Shown: positions 24,201 to 35,140 of the stretch, one piece after another | Position numbering within the stretch: the stretch's first letter is position 1 | Layout: every line of letters begins with the position of its first letter | Origin: Cloeon dipterum | Taxonomy: Eukaryota; Arthropoda; Insecta; Ephemeroptera; Baetidae | Assembly (NCBI RefSeq): GCF_949628265.1 | Contig: NC_088789.1 | Span: 7,990,886 to 8,054,885 of the forward strand | Length of the DNA stretch: 64,000 nt | Direction of reading: 5' to 3' | Made by a program: the position numbers and the translations under genes | The notes under the pieces: generated by a model | Seen by the model: only the letters and a program-made list of their open reading frames with translations | Databases searched by the model: none | Told to the model about the DNA's origin: nothing

Positions 24201-27200
24201 TAATAAATTAGCAAATTTATTACAAATGCAGAGAAAAATAATCTTCTATTTGATGCAGCATGCGTTTGAATAAAGTTCCTCTGCGTCTTTTGCTGCTCGG
24301 AGAAGCGCAAAAAGAGCTGTGTGGTTGGATTTCCTCGCGTAAATCTTGAAAGGAGCCGCCGTCTTCTCTCTGCAGGCTGTGAATTGAAAATCGCGCGCGC
24401 ACGCACAGCATAAAATACATACACACACCAGCACAAAGCGAGCGGAACGTAACCGGGAATCGTGGGTGAACGAATCCAATTAGTGCCTTTTTAATTAATT
24501 AACAGCAAGCGAACGAGTGAGCGAGAGAGAGAGAGAGAGAGAGAGAGCAGCTAATTCAGTTGAGAGAGCGAGCGAGCGAGTGAGCGAGCGCCGCGGAGAT
24601 TAAGTGAGAATTTGAGCGACCGCATTACACCGCCCGTGTATTAGCGAACGAGCTGCCTGCCGACTCGCTTGCAGACTAAACGAGCGGAAATTCTGACAAA
24701 CCCCTCGTGCACCCACTCACTCATTCGCCTGTTCGCTCGCTCGCTTGCTCTTTCACTCGCTTGCTCACTTGTGTACTTCCAGCCGGTGCTCTTTTCCATT
24801 TAGCGGCGCGCGAGCGGAAAAGAGATTCGGCCGGATGAAAACCTACCTACCTGCCTTGCTTGCCGCGCGCGCTGAATAATTGATGGCGAGCGCCGTGCCT
24901 GGAAAGCAGGCTCTCGCAATCAACATCCTGCACGTAATCTGCTCGGAAATTCGTAGGCTGACGGCAAAAAGTTTATCTGATCAGCGCGTTTGATTTGCAA
25001 ATTGGATTCGCCTCGCCGCCCACCAGGCCGCGTGCTTTTCTGACACATTTCTCATGAGATCGTTCAATCTCCCCGAGCGTTCGCCGGTATTTTTCCCGAA
25101 TCCCTTCCGGATTTGTTGCAAAACAGGTAGCCTTCGAGACTGCGTGTCCTCGAATTGGTCGAAATCTCCCTATGGACCCTTTTTCCCGGTGTTTCATTTG
25201 GAGGGCTGTGAAATTCAGACGATCGATATTTCCAGAGTTTTTAACCTTCCCGTGCTGGAATTATGCAATTTAGAGCCATCTGAGCTTTACTCAAAACCGT
25301 CGAAAACTGCCAAAAGCGTATTTTGTTTCGGTTTTTGTCCATATTTATAGTAGAATTTATAAAAATACATTTTTCGGTCGTGTTTCCTAATAGGCTCCTT
25401 TTTGAAATAGGATATTTTAGCAATTTAATACTTATTTTTACACGTTATTTGTATGAGTTGAGCATCAAATGGTGCCCCAAAGCGGTACATATCGACCGAG
25501 ATACGATTTTAAACCAACTAATTTGTTTTTTAATGCATAATTATTTTTTATTTTTAGAAAATACTTGATTATTTATTTAACAGAAAAAAATGAATCAAAT
25601 GCGGATAGACTCAGAAACTGACTATGCAACCGAATCGCTCGCGCGCCACGCCGGTTGCATACCCGGTGCTTGCTCGCAGTGATTCTCGACAATTTCCGCG
25701 TTACAATTAAATTCGGCCAACGAGCGTAATTCCTCGCCGTAATCCCCACTGCCCAAATAACATTTCGCGCTGAGTCGGCTTACAATTATAATCCCCAGTT
25801 CCAGTTTTGGGGCAAAAACTGCCTTTATTCCATTTAGGGCGGGACGTGTGCGAGCGCTAAGCCCTTTTAAAACAGACGTCATGCCGGTCCGCCGAGCGAA
25901 TTTCGGCGGCGTGTGTGTATGTGTTAAGGGTTTTTTCACCCTCTCTTTCTCTCATCCCCGCGAGCGAGCGTCGTGACGTGCTCCCGGCCGGCCAGCCGGC
26001 CAAACCGACCACCCGACCGGCCGGCTGGCTGCAGCAAACCTCAAAGCTCGAAACACAAAAACGCCCGGTGTGCAGGGTGCCGGAATAATTTTCAGGCCTT
26101 GTTGATTCTGGCACGCTGGCCCTTTGCAACCCCGCCCTCCGCTCAGTGTGTGTAATTAGTAAAGCCAGGCCTCGCCAAAGGAGTGAGTGAGTGAGTGCAA
26201 CTCAAAAAAGGAACTTAATTATGCATGGTACAACAGCGGCCGTGAAAGAACCTGTGCGCCATGTAAATCCGGGCAACTTTTTTGCTTCCTCCGCCTGCAC
26301 GCCGCCGCTTTTTTGGGCATGAAAAGCTGCTGCCACCGCCGTCGCCGCCGCCGCTGCAGTAATGAGAAATGTAGTAAGCCGTGTGAAAACTTTTTTGCCC
26401 TCACGCCGGCGCTGAAAAACACTAACGATTCACGTCGCCGCCGCCGTCCTTAGTCGTGTCGGCGCAAAGGGTTGCCTGCGAATTCCGGCTTAACGCTTCT
26501 ACACGCGTGTTAAGCGTTTGTAGTGAAAAAGTTGGGAATTCTGAATGCTCGGATGCCCTGAGCAGCGGTGCGCCACCGACGAATAAATCACCGCGCAACA
26601 ACAATAAACAAAACAGCCCGCTGAAAGCGGCGTGAAATTTCATTTAGCCACCGCTCTTTTCTCGCTTGCCTGAACTCCACCTGCCTGTTTGTTTTTTTTT
26701 TATTCTCTTGTTCTCGAGTTTTGCTGCAGCAGAGAAAATCGATTAAATTCCTTCTCGCCTCTTGTCTAAATTCATTAAATATTTGCAGTCAAGTAAAGCG
26801 GCAAAGATGTTCAGAATCTTGTACGCTGTGAGTCAAAATGAAATTCTTAGAACTTATTCGCTCCGCCCTATTGCTCCATTTTAATGACACCTGTGCCTTC
26901 GTCCTTTTTCAGCGGCTGAGCAAGTCGCCGGCGCCGAACGCGAGCAAGTCGACGTCGGGGTCGCCCCTGCAGCCCCCGGCAGGTGGCGGCGGCTCCCTGT
27001 GGACCCCGGCCATCAGCTCCGGCCCCCCGTCGGCCGCGGCTTCCTCATCGTCGTCGGCCGCGTCCTCGGCTGCGGCCACAGCGAATCGTGATACAAACTC
27101 GACTTCCTCCCTTGGGAAACCACACTCACCAAGCGCGGATAGAGATCTCTTCGGGTAAGTCTCTCTTCCTTCTTGTGCCTCCGCGTGCGTGTTATCCCAA

Positions 27201-30200
27201 CACGCTCGCCACCCCTGGGCCTTGTTTTACCAGACTGCGAGGCCATATCTGCAACTTGTTTCGCACCGAGCAAAGTGCTCTCTAGTCCAAGTCCATTACC
27301 AAGGCATTTACATAGCTATCAACTTTTTTCACAAAAGTAAACTTCTTGCTAGAGATGTAGAAGTTAACTGGAAATTTCTTCTAGGATATTTGCCTTTTTG
27401 ATTAACGGTTTAAAGGTTGAAAGAATTTATTCCTTGTTAAATTTCTGGTTTCAAATCTATTTCGATATTTTGTTTGCTTGGAAAGGTCTCTTTCTGAAAT
27501 TGTCCGCGAAATGGAGAAATTCTTTGGTAGATTTAACGGCCCCGTTATAAGAATTGCGTAGACGTTCTTTGTTGGAGTCGTTTTCAAGACTTGATGAGAG
27601 CCAAATTTCTAATGATTCAGTCCCTTTTTTTGTCTTTTTTGTAAGACCTGAATAGCGAAATCAGTTTTTCCTTTTTCACCATCTATCAACAAGAAAATTC
27701 TCCAATTAAGTTGGAAGTCAAAGAGATGAGGCATAAAAAAACAACATTTTGTTTGCGTTTGTTCGCAGAAATGTGAGCAGTCTGAGCAGGAGCTCGTCGA
27801 CGGCCGCGGCGAGCAGTACGCAGGCCGCGGCGAGCACGTCGACGTCGACGCCAGGCGGCCTGCTCAGCTTCAGTGCCAAGTCCCCCGTGGTGTCAGCCAG
27901 CGTGGCGCCCCCGCCGTGGGCCGCCTCGTCCCTCAACCCCCTGCCGGTGCCGGTGTCAAGCGCGGCGGCGTCCGCCTCCTCGTCGGGCCCGTTCGCGCCG
28001 CCCGTCTCGGCGCCGCAGCTGTTCCAGCCGCCGCACCTGGCGCCGCCGCCCGCCTCGTCGCCGGCCGTCTCGTCAGCCCAAGCGGCGGCCACGACGACGG
28101 CGGCCAACCCGAACCCCTTCTCAGCCGAGTCGCTGTTCACGTCGAGCGCGGACATGCTGCGCCGGGAGCTGGACTCGCGATTCCTGGCCTCGAGTCAGGA
28201 CAGGGCTGCGTTGGCGCCGCCACCCTTCCTCAGGGCCGAGATGCATCACCACCAGCACCAACACACGCACGTCCACCAGCACACCACCTCCCCGATCATC
28301 CCGCCGATGATGCCGCCGCCTATGGTTGGCCAGGTGAGTTCCTTGCTCTTAATTTCAACTAAAAATCACTGTTTGCGCCAAATTTTCCAAAGCGGAGGGC
28401 CTTCAAGCAAGTGTTGAAGAATGTGAGTTGATTCGTTAGTAGTTTGGACGTTTTATGATCTATCGGGCGAAATCAAAGCCATATCATTTTTATGATTTGT
28501 GATTTTCGTTTCTCATCTACAACCAGCGTTTGACGTGTCTTTTTGCAGTTTAAAGACATTCCAAAACTGCCCGGCGTAGACAGCCCCTTCTACAGGCAGT
28601 CTAGTTTGGCCCTGTCAGCCTACAACTCGTTCACCCCCGGTCTCATGCATCCTGGCATCGGGGGCACGCCTTTCAATCCGCCAACCCTCACGCCGTTCGC
28701 CCCGAAGGTAAAGTCAAAAGTGGAACGGACGCAGGAAACACTGCTGCCTGACTCTTTCTCTCTTCCTCTCTTTCTCTCTATCTCTCTCACTCGCTATGAT
28801 AATAACAACTCATCTTCATTGTAAATGGAAATTTTAATCGGTCTGCTTGTTGACTAAAGAAAGGTGTTTGTTCAGCCTGATTGTGAGTTGCAGAGTGAAC
28901 TTCCACTCGTGCTTGCTTTTCTGGCTTGCTTTGCACCTCACTCTGGTCCATTGACAGTCGCCAGCCAACCTCACTACTTTTGTGTTTATGTTTGCATGCT
29001 AACCCCCTCTCTTGTTCCTGATTGCAGATTGGACCAGACCCATCAAAACCCAAACCAGTGGTAGGTTTCAGTTTTAATCCGACAAATTGGTAGATATAAT
29101 AATATTGCCGTAATACTTTCCCCCACTAAACGCTATTTAATAATAAAGAAGCGGCTTATCAGTGTTTCTGGCATGCAGACACTCAAAGACGGATACTTAG
29201 CTGCATGTAAAATCAATGTTCAATTCAAGATAGCCACTTTTTATCGCATTTAATTGAAGCAGTGCTCTAAAAGGCAATTAGTTTCTCAAGTACCTCTCCA
29301 ATCGACTTGGGATTTAATTATTTTAATCTCGACATCAATGGCCACCTATAATCAAAAGTTAGTCAACAATCTGATAAAAAAACAAGCTGCTTGGAGCCGG
29401 GCACGTAGTTGTTGTAATTCCAACATTTTCGACTATTCGTCATCTGTTGTACGCGTATCAAAATAAAATGCCTGATAAAAATTTGACTGCTTCATTCCTG
29501 CTGTTACGCCAGACAATGTCTAAAATTTCCTTTTTGCCGCAGAAATCGGGCAAGTGGAACGCCATGCATGTACGCATCGCCTGGGAAATCCACAGCAAGC
29601 AGCAGAACAAGGCGGCCGAGGTGAAGGCGGCGGTCATCGCAGCCGGCAAGCAGCAGCCGGCGGATCTCCTGCGGCCCCCGTCAGGGCCGCACCACATGCT
29701 CGGAGGCCCCCTTCCGCCCCCGCAGATGAACCCTGCGTCGACCGCGTTCGCAGCGCTACAGCCCCCGGCGCCACCTCACCACAGACCGTCGCCTTTCGTC
29801 GAGCCGCCCCCTCCCGCGTCCTTCTTGTCGCCCCACCTGTCGCCTTTCCCCAGGTTCCCTGGGTTCGCACCACCCGGTGCCTCGCCCTTCTCGGGCCTCT
29901 CGCCTCTTGGCGCGCCCGGCGTCTTCCCTGGCCGCGAGATAAACTCCCTCGGACAACTCTCCTCGCCCGTGCACGACCAATGGAGCAGGTATAAAACGAC
30001 TGGAAAAACTAATCTTTAAATTCACATATTTATAGTCAAATCCAGGCGTTTTTTTTTTTTATTTCATCAGGAGATTCAAATTGTATGGTGGTTTTTCATC
30101 CGATTTTTTAAAATTTATTTTGCTTATTTGGCTTTTAATGAGGTTTGAATTTGCCTGGGAAAAACAATATTTTACAAAGATCAGAATCATTTCAAATTTT

Positions 30201-31996
30201 CCGTATTTAACATAGCATAAATATCAATAACAAATATTCAAAGCATTTCATTATGAAGGAATAAAGAATTATAGTTTAATTTTGCGTAGAGAATAAATAA
30301 TTAACTTGTCAGAATGATCGAATAACCTAAGAACAATTTTCCAACAAATTTTTGAACTCGTTAAGGGATCAATTCAAGTTTATAGTTTCTTCTTAACAAT
30401 TTAAAATTCTTGAGCTAGACATTACTCATTTCCATTTAAAAATTTTCACTCATATCCTAATCAAAAATAGCTAACTTTTCTCTTGCAATTTATTGTATTG
30501 TTTCAACATCCATTGATTTTCCAGAGATATTAATTTTTCGCTTATCAACAGGCTTCACCGCACCGCGCCAGGCTTCCCTCCGCCAACACACGGCAGTCCT
30601 TGGTCGTCAATGAGCAAGGGTGAGCTGGAGCGGCGCGAGATGGAGGAGCGGGAGCGGCTGAAACGGGAGCGAGAACGCGCCGAAATGGAGAGAGAAAGAG
30701 CTGAGAAGGAGCGGGCGGCGCAGCAGGCGGCCGCTGAGCTGGCGCGCAAGAAGTCGCAGGAGGAGAAGGAGCGACGGGAGCGCGAGCGGGAACGCGAACT
30801 CGAGCGACGGGAGCGCGAGCGCGAGAAGAAGATGATGATGGAGCGGCAGCAGCAGCAGCAGCAGATGCAGCACCACCATGGCCACCACTCTAGTCACCAC
30901 CACCGGAACACGGCCGCCACGCCGCCTGACCGGAAGCCACCGGTCGGACTCTCGCACAGTAGCAGGGACCGCTCGCCGCTGCGCAACCCGGCCAACGAAA
31001 ACGGCGACATCAAGGTATTTTCATTAAAGAAACTGTTGAATTTAAATTAAATTTGGCTTGTAAACATGGTACGATGAGCCATTTCAATCTAGGTTTTTAT
31101 TGCGTTCTGATAAATATTAAAATTTCATTCTTGCTTTAGAAATTATTTATCTAGAACTTACGAATCTTCCTCAAAAATGGAGTTACATGACCTAGTAATC
31201 ATCTCAGCATGTTTGGCAACGTATTCTTGAGCCATATCCTTGTCATGTGAAAGAAAAAATTAATCCCATATGTGGATAGCAACTTCTTGATTATTCCATT
31301 TTTTAACGTGTTTGCTTTTTAAAAGCTTGTTGGTAAGAAATAGCAACCCTGCGGTAAACATTGTATTTTGCTTCTCTTTGGTGTACTAGCAAACCTTAAT
31401 AAATATTTTAAATTTAACAGATCAAGGCCGAGGACGAAAAGATTGCCGCAGCGATGATGGAGCGCGAACGCTACCTGTACATGGCGCGTCAGCACGCCGC
31501 GGCGGCAGCGGCGGCGATGCCGCGCGGGATGCCGTCGGGGGCGGGAACACCGCTGCCGCCGCACCCGTTCGCGCCACCACCGGCCTGGGACCCGTACCAC
31601 CCGCACCGCTTCGACCCGATGGCGATGCGCTTCAACCCTCTGGCGGCGCACGCGGCCGCCGCCGCCATGTTTCGAGAGCGCGAGGAGGCGGCGATGGTGG
31701 GCGCCCCGTCGCTCTACGGACCGCCGATGATGGAGCGCAAGCCACCCCCGCAGGGCACGCCTGGCAAGCTGACGACGCCGCCTCCATCAGCGGCCGCGCA
31801 CCACCTCTTCTCGCCCCTGCCGCCGCTGCTGGGCGCGCCGACGCCTCCGTCAGGCAAGCTGCCGCCTCCACCGTCGCCCAAGTTAATGCCCCCGGGCCCG
31901 CCCCTGCTGCCGCCGCATAAACTGTCGACGCCGCCGTCGCGGCTCGTCGACATGGACATGCACAAAAAGGAGTCCGAGTCTCAGTCGTCGAGATAG
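2147..31996 (+). CDS. tay: tay bridge / AUTS2 orthologue, 10 coding exons
   Basis: Orthologue of AUTS2 (vertebrates) and tay bridge (fly). In the wider family these proteins act in neural development; AUTS2 joins variant PRC1 complexes and fly Tay antagonises EGFR/ERK signalling. Coding exons: 2147-2548 (5' edge uncertain), 21533-21575, 22744-23177, 26913-27154, 27769-28333, 28549-28707, 29028-29060, 29543-29988, 30552-31014 and 31421-31996, ending in TAG. Exon phases agree throughout and give about 1,120 codons. Recognisable motifs in order are KKRR followed by a conserved stretch; a Ser/Ala/Pro-rich region; [12 protein letters not shown]; a His-Gln/His-Thr repeat (HX repeat, about 28240-28285); [22 protein letters not shown] (the AUTS2-family core); [12 protein letters not shown]; and an Arg/Glu-rich charged helix, ending with [12 protein letters not shown]. 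Exons are strongly GC-rich against AT-rich introns. No in-frame ATG is visible in exon 1, so the true start is unresolved. Confidence 0.92.
2861..2929. repeat. (CT)n microsatellite
   Basis: An almost perfect CT dinucleotide run of about 70 nt, followed by CGCTCGCTC and a TGTGTG tract. It lies in the first tay intron about 300 bp after the donor. It produces Leu-Ser and Arg-Glu repeat frames that are not genes. Confidence 0.97.
9645..9728. repeat. (GA)n microsatellite
   Basis: A GA run of about 84 nt preceded by alternating CGCGCG. It is the longest simple repeat in the window. GAGA-factor proteins bind such tracts in flies, but repeat length alone does not show function. Confidence 0.97.
12624..12668. 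repeat. Tandem duplication of a 20-nt unit containing TATATAA
   Basis: The unit ATTTGGGCTATATAATGCGA occurs twice back to back, and a third partial ATTTGG copy follows. The unit includes a TATA-box-like string. It sits inside the large tay intron. Confidence 0.9.
12708..12732. repeat. Short tandem repeat GTTTCGCGACGC x2
   Basis: A CpG-rich 12-nt unit is repeated directly; each copy contains the palindrome TCGCGA. It lies about 40 bp after the 20-nt duplication. Confidence 0.85.
15237..15274. repeat. (CT)n microsatellite
   Basis: CT run of about 38 nt in the large tay intron, followed by CGCAGG. Confidence 0.95.
21533..21575 (+). CDS. tay: 43-nt coding microexon of tay
   Basis: A pyrimidine-rich tract and CAG precede this 43-nt piece, and GTGAGT follows it. 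It encodes [14 protein letters not shown] plus one base. Exon 1 ends in phase 0 (GAG CCC AAG) and the next large exon needs one carried base, so a block of length 3n+1 is required between them, and this one fits. The junction [12 protein letters not shown] resembles human AUTS2 EEKASDASSEKLF as I recall it. Phase and homology agree, so I am fairly sure of the exon although it is tiny and isolated by 19 kb of intron. Confidence 0.8.
24520..24768. repeat. GA run plus GAGCG / CGCTC inverted simple repeats
   Basis: A GA run (about 24523-24547) is followed by tandem GAGCGAGC units (about 24566-24590), and further on by the complementary CGCTCGCTC units (about 24731-24768). The two arms could pair in RNA or single-stranded DNA. 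The block lies in the tay intron before the 26,913 exon. Confidence 0.75.
25980..26033. repeat. GC-rich CCGGCC palindromic cluster
   Basis: Several overlapping GGCCGGCC and CCGGCCGG palindromes surround ACCGACCACCCGACC. The block is far more GC-rich than the rest of the intron. No coding frame with family support crosses it. Confidence 0.75.
26789..26827 (+). other. Candidate 39-nt cassette microexon of tay
   Basis: A TTTGCAG acceptor and a GTGAGT donor bracket 39 nt that read [13 protein letters not shown] without a stop. The flanking tay exons end and begin in phase 0, so including it would keep the frame. I do not recall a matching AUTS2 segment, so it may be an alternative or lineage-specific exon, or a chance pair of splice sites. 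Confidence 0.4.
29028..29060 (+). CDS. tay: 33-nt microexon of tay before the AUTS2 core
   Basis: ATTGCAG precedes and GTAGGT follows 33 nt that encode [11 protein letters not shown]. The exon is phase 0 at both ends and joins the SPFYRQ exon to the exon that opens with KSGKW. It lies where vertebrate AUTS2 has a longer proline-containing linker. Because its length is a multiple of three it could be skipped without a frameshift. Confidence 0.8.
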
Positions 31997-34735
31997 TGAA
32001 CGAGGACAAGCTGATCGTTGTTGTTAGTTATTTATTGACACGGCGTGTGTGTCTGCTCTGCGTGAAACTGAAACTGCTGCTGAATCCTGCGAGCCGCGTG
32101 ACAGCGTATTTAATATTTTGAAAGAGTATATCTGTGATGAAATTATGTAGCAAAGAAAAACACACAAAACACAAACAAAACACACGCGCGTGGAAATCCA
32201 CACTCACTATACGAGAGCTTGTCTAAATTGAATTTCGAGATTCCATTTGCTCCTCTTGTCCTGCCGAAAGAAGGTCCTCAAATTTTATTAGTATTTACAA
32301 TACGCATTTAACTTTCCTAGTGCTCTTCATCATTTCTTCCTCAGCTTGAGGAAATTAGGAGGTGCCCAAATTTATGTAGCCCAGATTCTTGAAGTGGAAT
32401 TCCTGACTGGAAATACTAGATGTGGCTATTTATTGTCAAATCGTGAATATGAAATGAATTCTCAATTTGTCAGATAACGATCAAATTTGCGACTTTTTTC
32501 GTTTCAAATGGATTTCGTACGAGTGATGATACGCGTGATAAGCTTTTAATTCAAATTTCAAAATCTTACAAAATAATCAGCTTGCTAGTCTCGGAATTGT
32601 TCATTAAAAAATCGTATTGTCTTAGTCAAGATAAATTGTTTTTAAGCCTATCTTCTTTGCAAAATTTTATTTTCTGAAAGTTATTTTAAAACCAAAACTT
32701 TTAAAAATATATTATCCACAGTTACAAATAATCTGGGCTATTTTAACTCTGGACAAACTCCATTTATATTTTGGCAATTTTTGGGTGCATTGCCTATTAG
32801 TAAATTGTCCAAACGAATCTTCAGACATTTTCTTTCTGCAGGACAAAGCAAATCAACCTGCTGAATCAAATTAAAAATGTTTATTTACTCTCGATTTCAA
32901 TCTCACCCTTGAAACTAATACAGAAAAAGTTAGAACGAAACTAGACGTGATAAGTTTAAAAATCTACTTTTGAGTTTCCGAATTGACTGAAATGTTTTCA
33001 TTATACAGAAAAATTAATGTGGAATTGGCTCCGGTTTTACTGATCAGATCAGACGTTAGGCAATCGATCGATTGATTTGTACTTGATAATTATTGGTGTG
33101 CAGTACCAGCAGTATTGGAAATAGAGACCAGTGGAGAGAATTCTTCTTTATACATAAATATACTGAGTATTTAGGTAGCAATCATGTCTGCATGTATTGG
33201 TGTGTATGTCTCACAGGAATCAACATTTTTGATATAAAATTCAACTAACGTAACTGTGAATACTGCAATTAATTGATTAATCATTGTTATATCATTTTAA
33301 TACCCCCGAAGGCATCAATTACAAGCAATGACGTCGTATAACTGATACACCTAAGCCCTCCCCTTCCCCTCTTTACTCCCTCATGCGATTTATAGTTTTC
33401 GGTTCACCGTGCCTTTTGTTGATATGCGAGTTTGTTATTTATTTTTCGTTCTGTGATTTTATTAAGCGTAATTTAGCGAGACCATCCGCCGTGCTTTTAG
33501 CGGACACGCATTTCTGCTGGTTTTGCTCCCTGGCCCTGCCCCTACCCTCCCCTCTCAAAAGGCAACTCAATCACGCACCAAAATGCATTGAAATTTTTCC
33601 AACAATGTTGGCTGTGCCTCCGAACTCTATTTAGACTTTGCGTGAAAATGTTGACGATTCGGAGGAGAACTTTGCGAATCTTTCTGAACGACCGAGAAAA
33701 GCGAATGCAGTTAAATGCAGCTTACTTGTACGCGAGAGATGAATCTGTCTGTGTTGAAGTGTCAAAACATAAGTGAGGAAAAAGGCTTGTCTTTGATACT
33801 CATTTTTCGTTATTTATTTTGTAGCTCCGTTACTACAACAGCAGCTGAGTGAAGAGTAAAAAAAGCGAGACCAACGTAAATATTTCGATAACGCAGTTCC
33901 GAATTGGCCCCTCTCCACATTGTGCTCTTTGCTTGTTCGTGAAGCGTCCATATCATGAATTTACTAATTGTTTTTGTCTAACGAGTGTTGGCGGGCGGGC
34001 GGTCCACGCGGATCTCTCGTTCTCCTCGCTCGGCCCGCGCCTCTCTCAGGGCCGCCCGCGCCCTCGGAAGCCAATTAATCGATTCCTCCAATCACGCCGC
34101 TGTGTGGTTGTTGTTGATACACACTCAATTCACAAATCCACAGATCTTTCAATGTGACCACCATTACTAAGAAGAGTTTATATGAACGAGTCGAACAACT
34201 GAATCAAATCGTAGTGGAGTGGAAACGGTTGTGCGAGAGAATTCACTTCCCAGACCAAACGGCGCCCCTGCAGTGTAGATATTCCAAAAGTAACTCAACC
34301 AACGCAGGGCTGCTTACCAGTTAATGAAATAAAAAGAATTAAAATGAAACGAGGGTACACACACACACACACTAAAGAGAAAAATGCAAAAACTGTTGGA
34401 TGTTAAGGGTGCGCAGCAGAGTTTGCTCTCTGCGCCGACCACACACACACACACACACTCACTATTTCCCGCTCTGATTCGGCGCCGCCAGAAAATCGCG
34501 CGTGCAGATACGTGGTGTATTTATTGCCCTTGAATATTAAAATTATTATTATTATGTATAATGAACCAGGGCATTGTGAATATTAACAATATTTAAACAC
34601 GCCCTAAGCTGTACTGTAATATAGTGTTTCTAACAAAATATATAGTGGAGCAGTTGCAACGACTGTTTCAGTTGAAAATACCTGCTTTTGTGTTCTTTTA
34701 TTTCTAATGGCCTCCTTCAACAGAAACGCAATAAA
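31997..34735 (+). other. tay: 3' UTR of tay
   Basis: AT-rich sequence with no convincing coding exon follows the TAG stop. A candidate poly(A) signal AATAAA lies at 34730-34735, and an earlier AATAAA near 34327 could give a shorter form. Two CA microsatellites (about 34360-34373 and 34440-34459) are present. The assignment as one continuous UTR is inferred from the lack of another gene before the convergent RING gene. Confidence 0.6.
34730..34735 (+). terminator. Candidate poly(A) signal, tay
   Basis: AATAAA on the plus strand, the last before the convergent minus-strand RING gene. Confidence 0.5.
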
Positions 34736-34748
34736 ATTCAGCTGACAA

Positions 34749-34754
34749 TTTATT
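34749..34754 (-). terminator. Candidate poly(A) signal, tandem-RING gene
   Basis: TTTATT on the plus strand is AATAAA on the minus strand, about 390 nt after the RING-gene stop. It lies 13 nt from the plus-strand tay signal. Confidence 0.5.
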
Positions 34755-35140
34755 GCTCACTAAATACTATTACTCGCACGTTACATTTTGAATCTGATCC
34801 GATTCTTTTTTGAGCCGACATTACTTTCAGCGAGTGTTGCTATATTTACAGCATTCATCCTAACAAATTTGATAACATAAAACATCGTCACTTTGTTTCA
34901 AAACACGTCTCTAAACCTAAGCCTGAAGTTTGGTCGAAAAAATCGAAACAGGCATTATATTTGTTAGCAGTGCGACATGCCGTAATCTAAAAAGCAGAAA
35001 TAATTTCTTATTTCAATTCCCAATGTATGGACAATAGACACATTTAAGTAATAATTCAAACGAAACATTGATAAAGAGAATAAATAGAGCTGGTTCAACC
35101 AAAGAGAGCTCCAGGCAAAATAAAATTGGACGACACAAGT

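Noticed and set aside
27873..28362. Two 145-148 codon frames overlapping the tay HX-repeat exon in other frames, and a 145-codon antisense frame at 27718-28155
   Set aside because: They are out-of-frame readings of a GC-rich exon. The frame with AUTS2 motifs ([12 protein letters not shown], His-Gln repeat) is the real one; the others are arginine- or glycine-rich shadows.
30607..30957. Antisense Leu-rich frame opposite the charged tay exon
   Set aside because: Mirror of the Arg/Glu-rich coding strand; the sense frame continues the conserved RLHRTAPGF motif.
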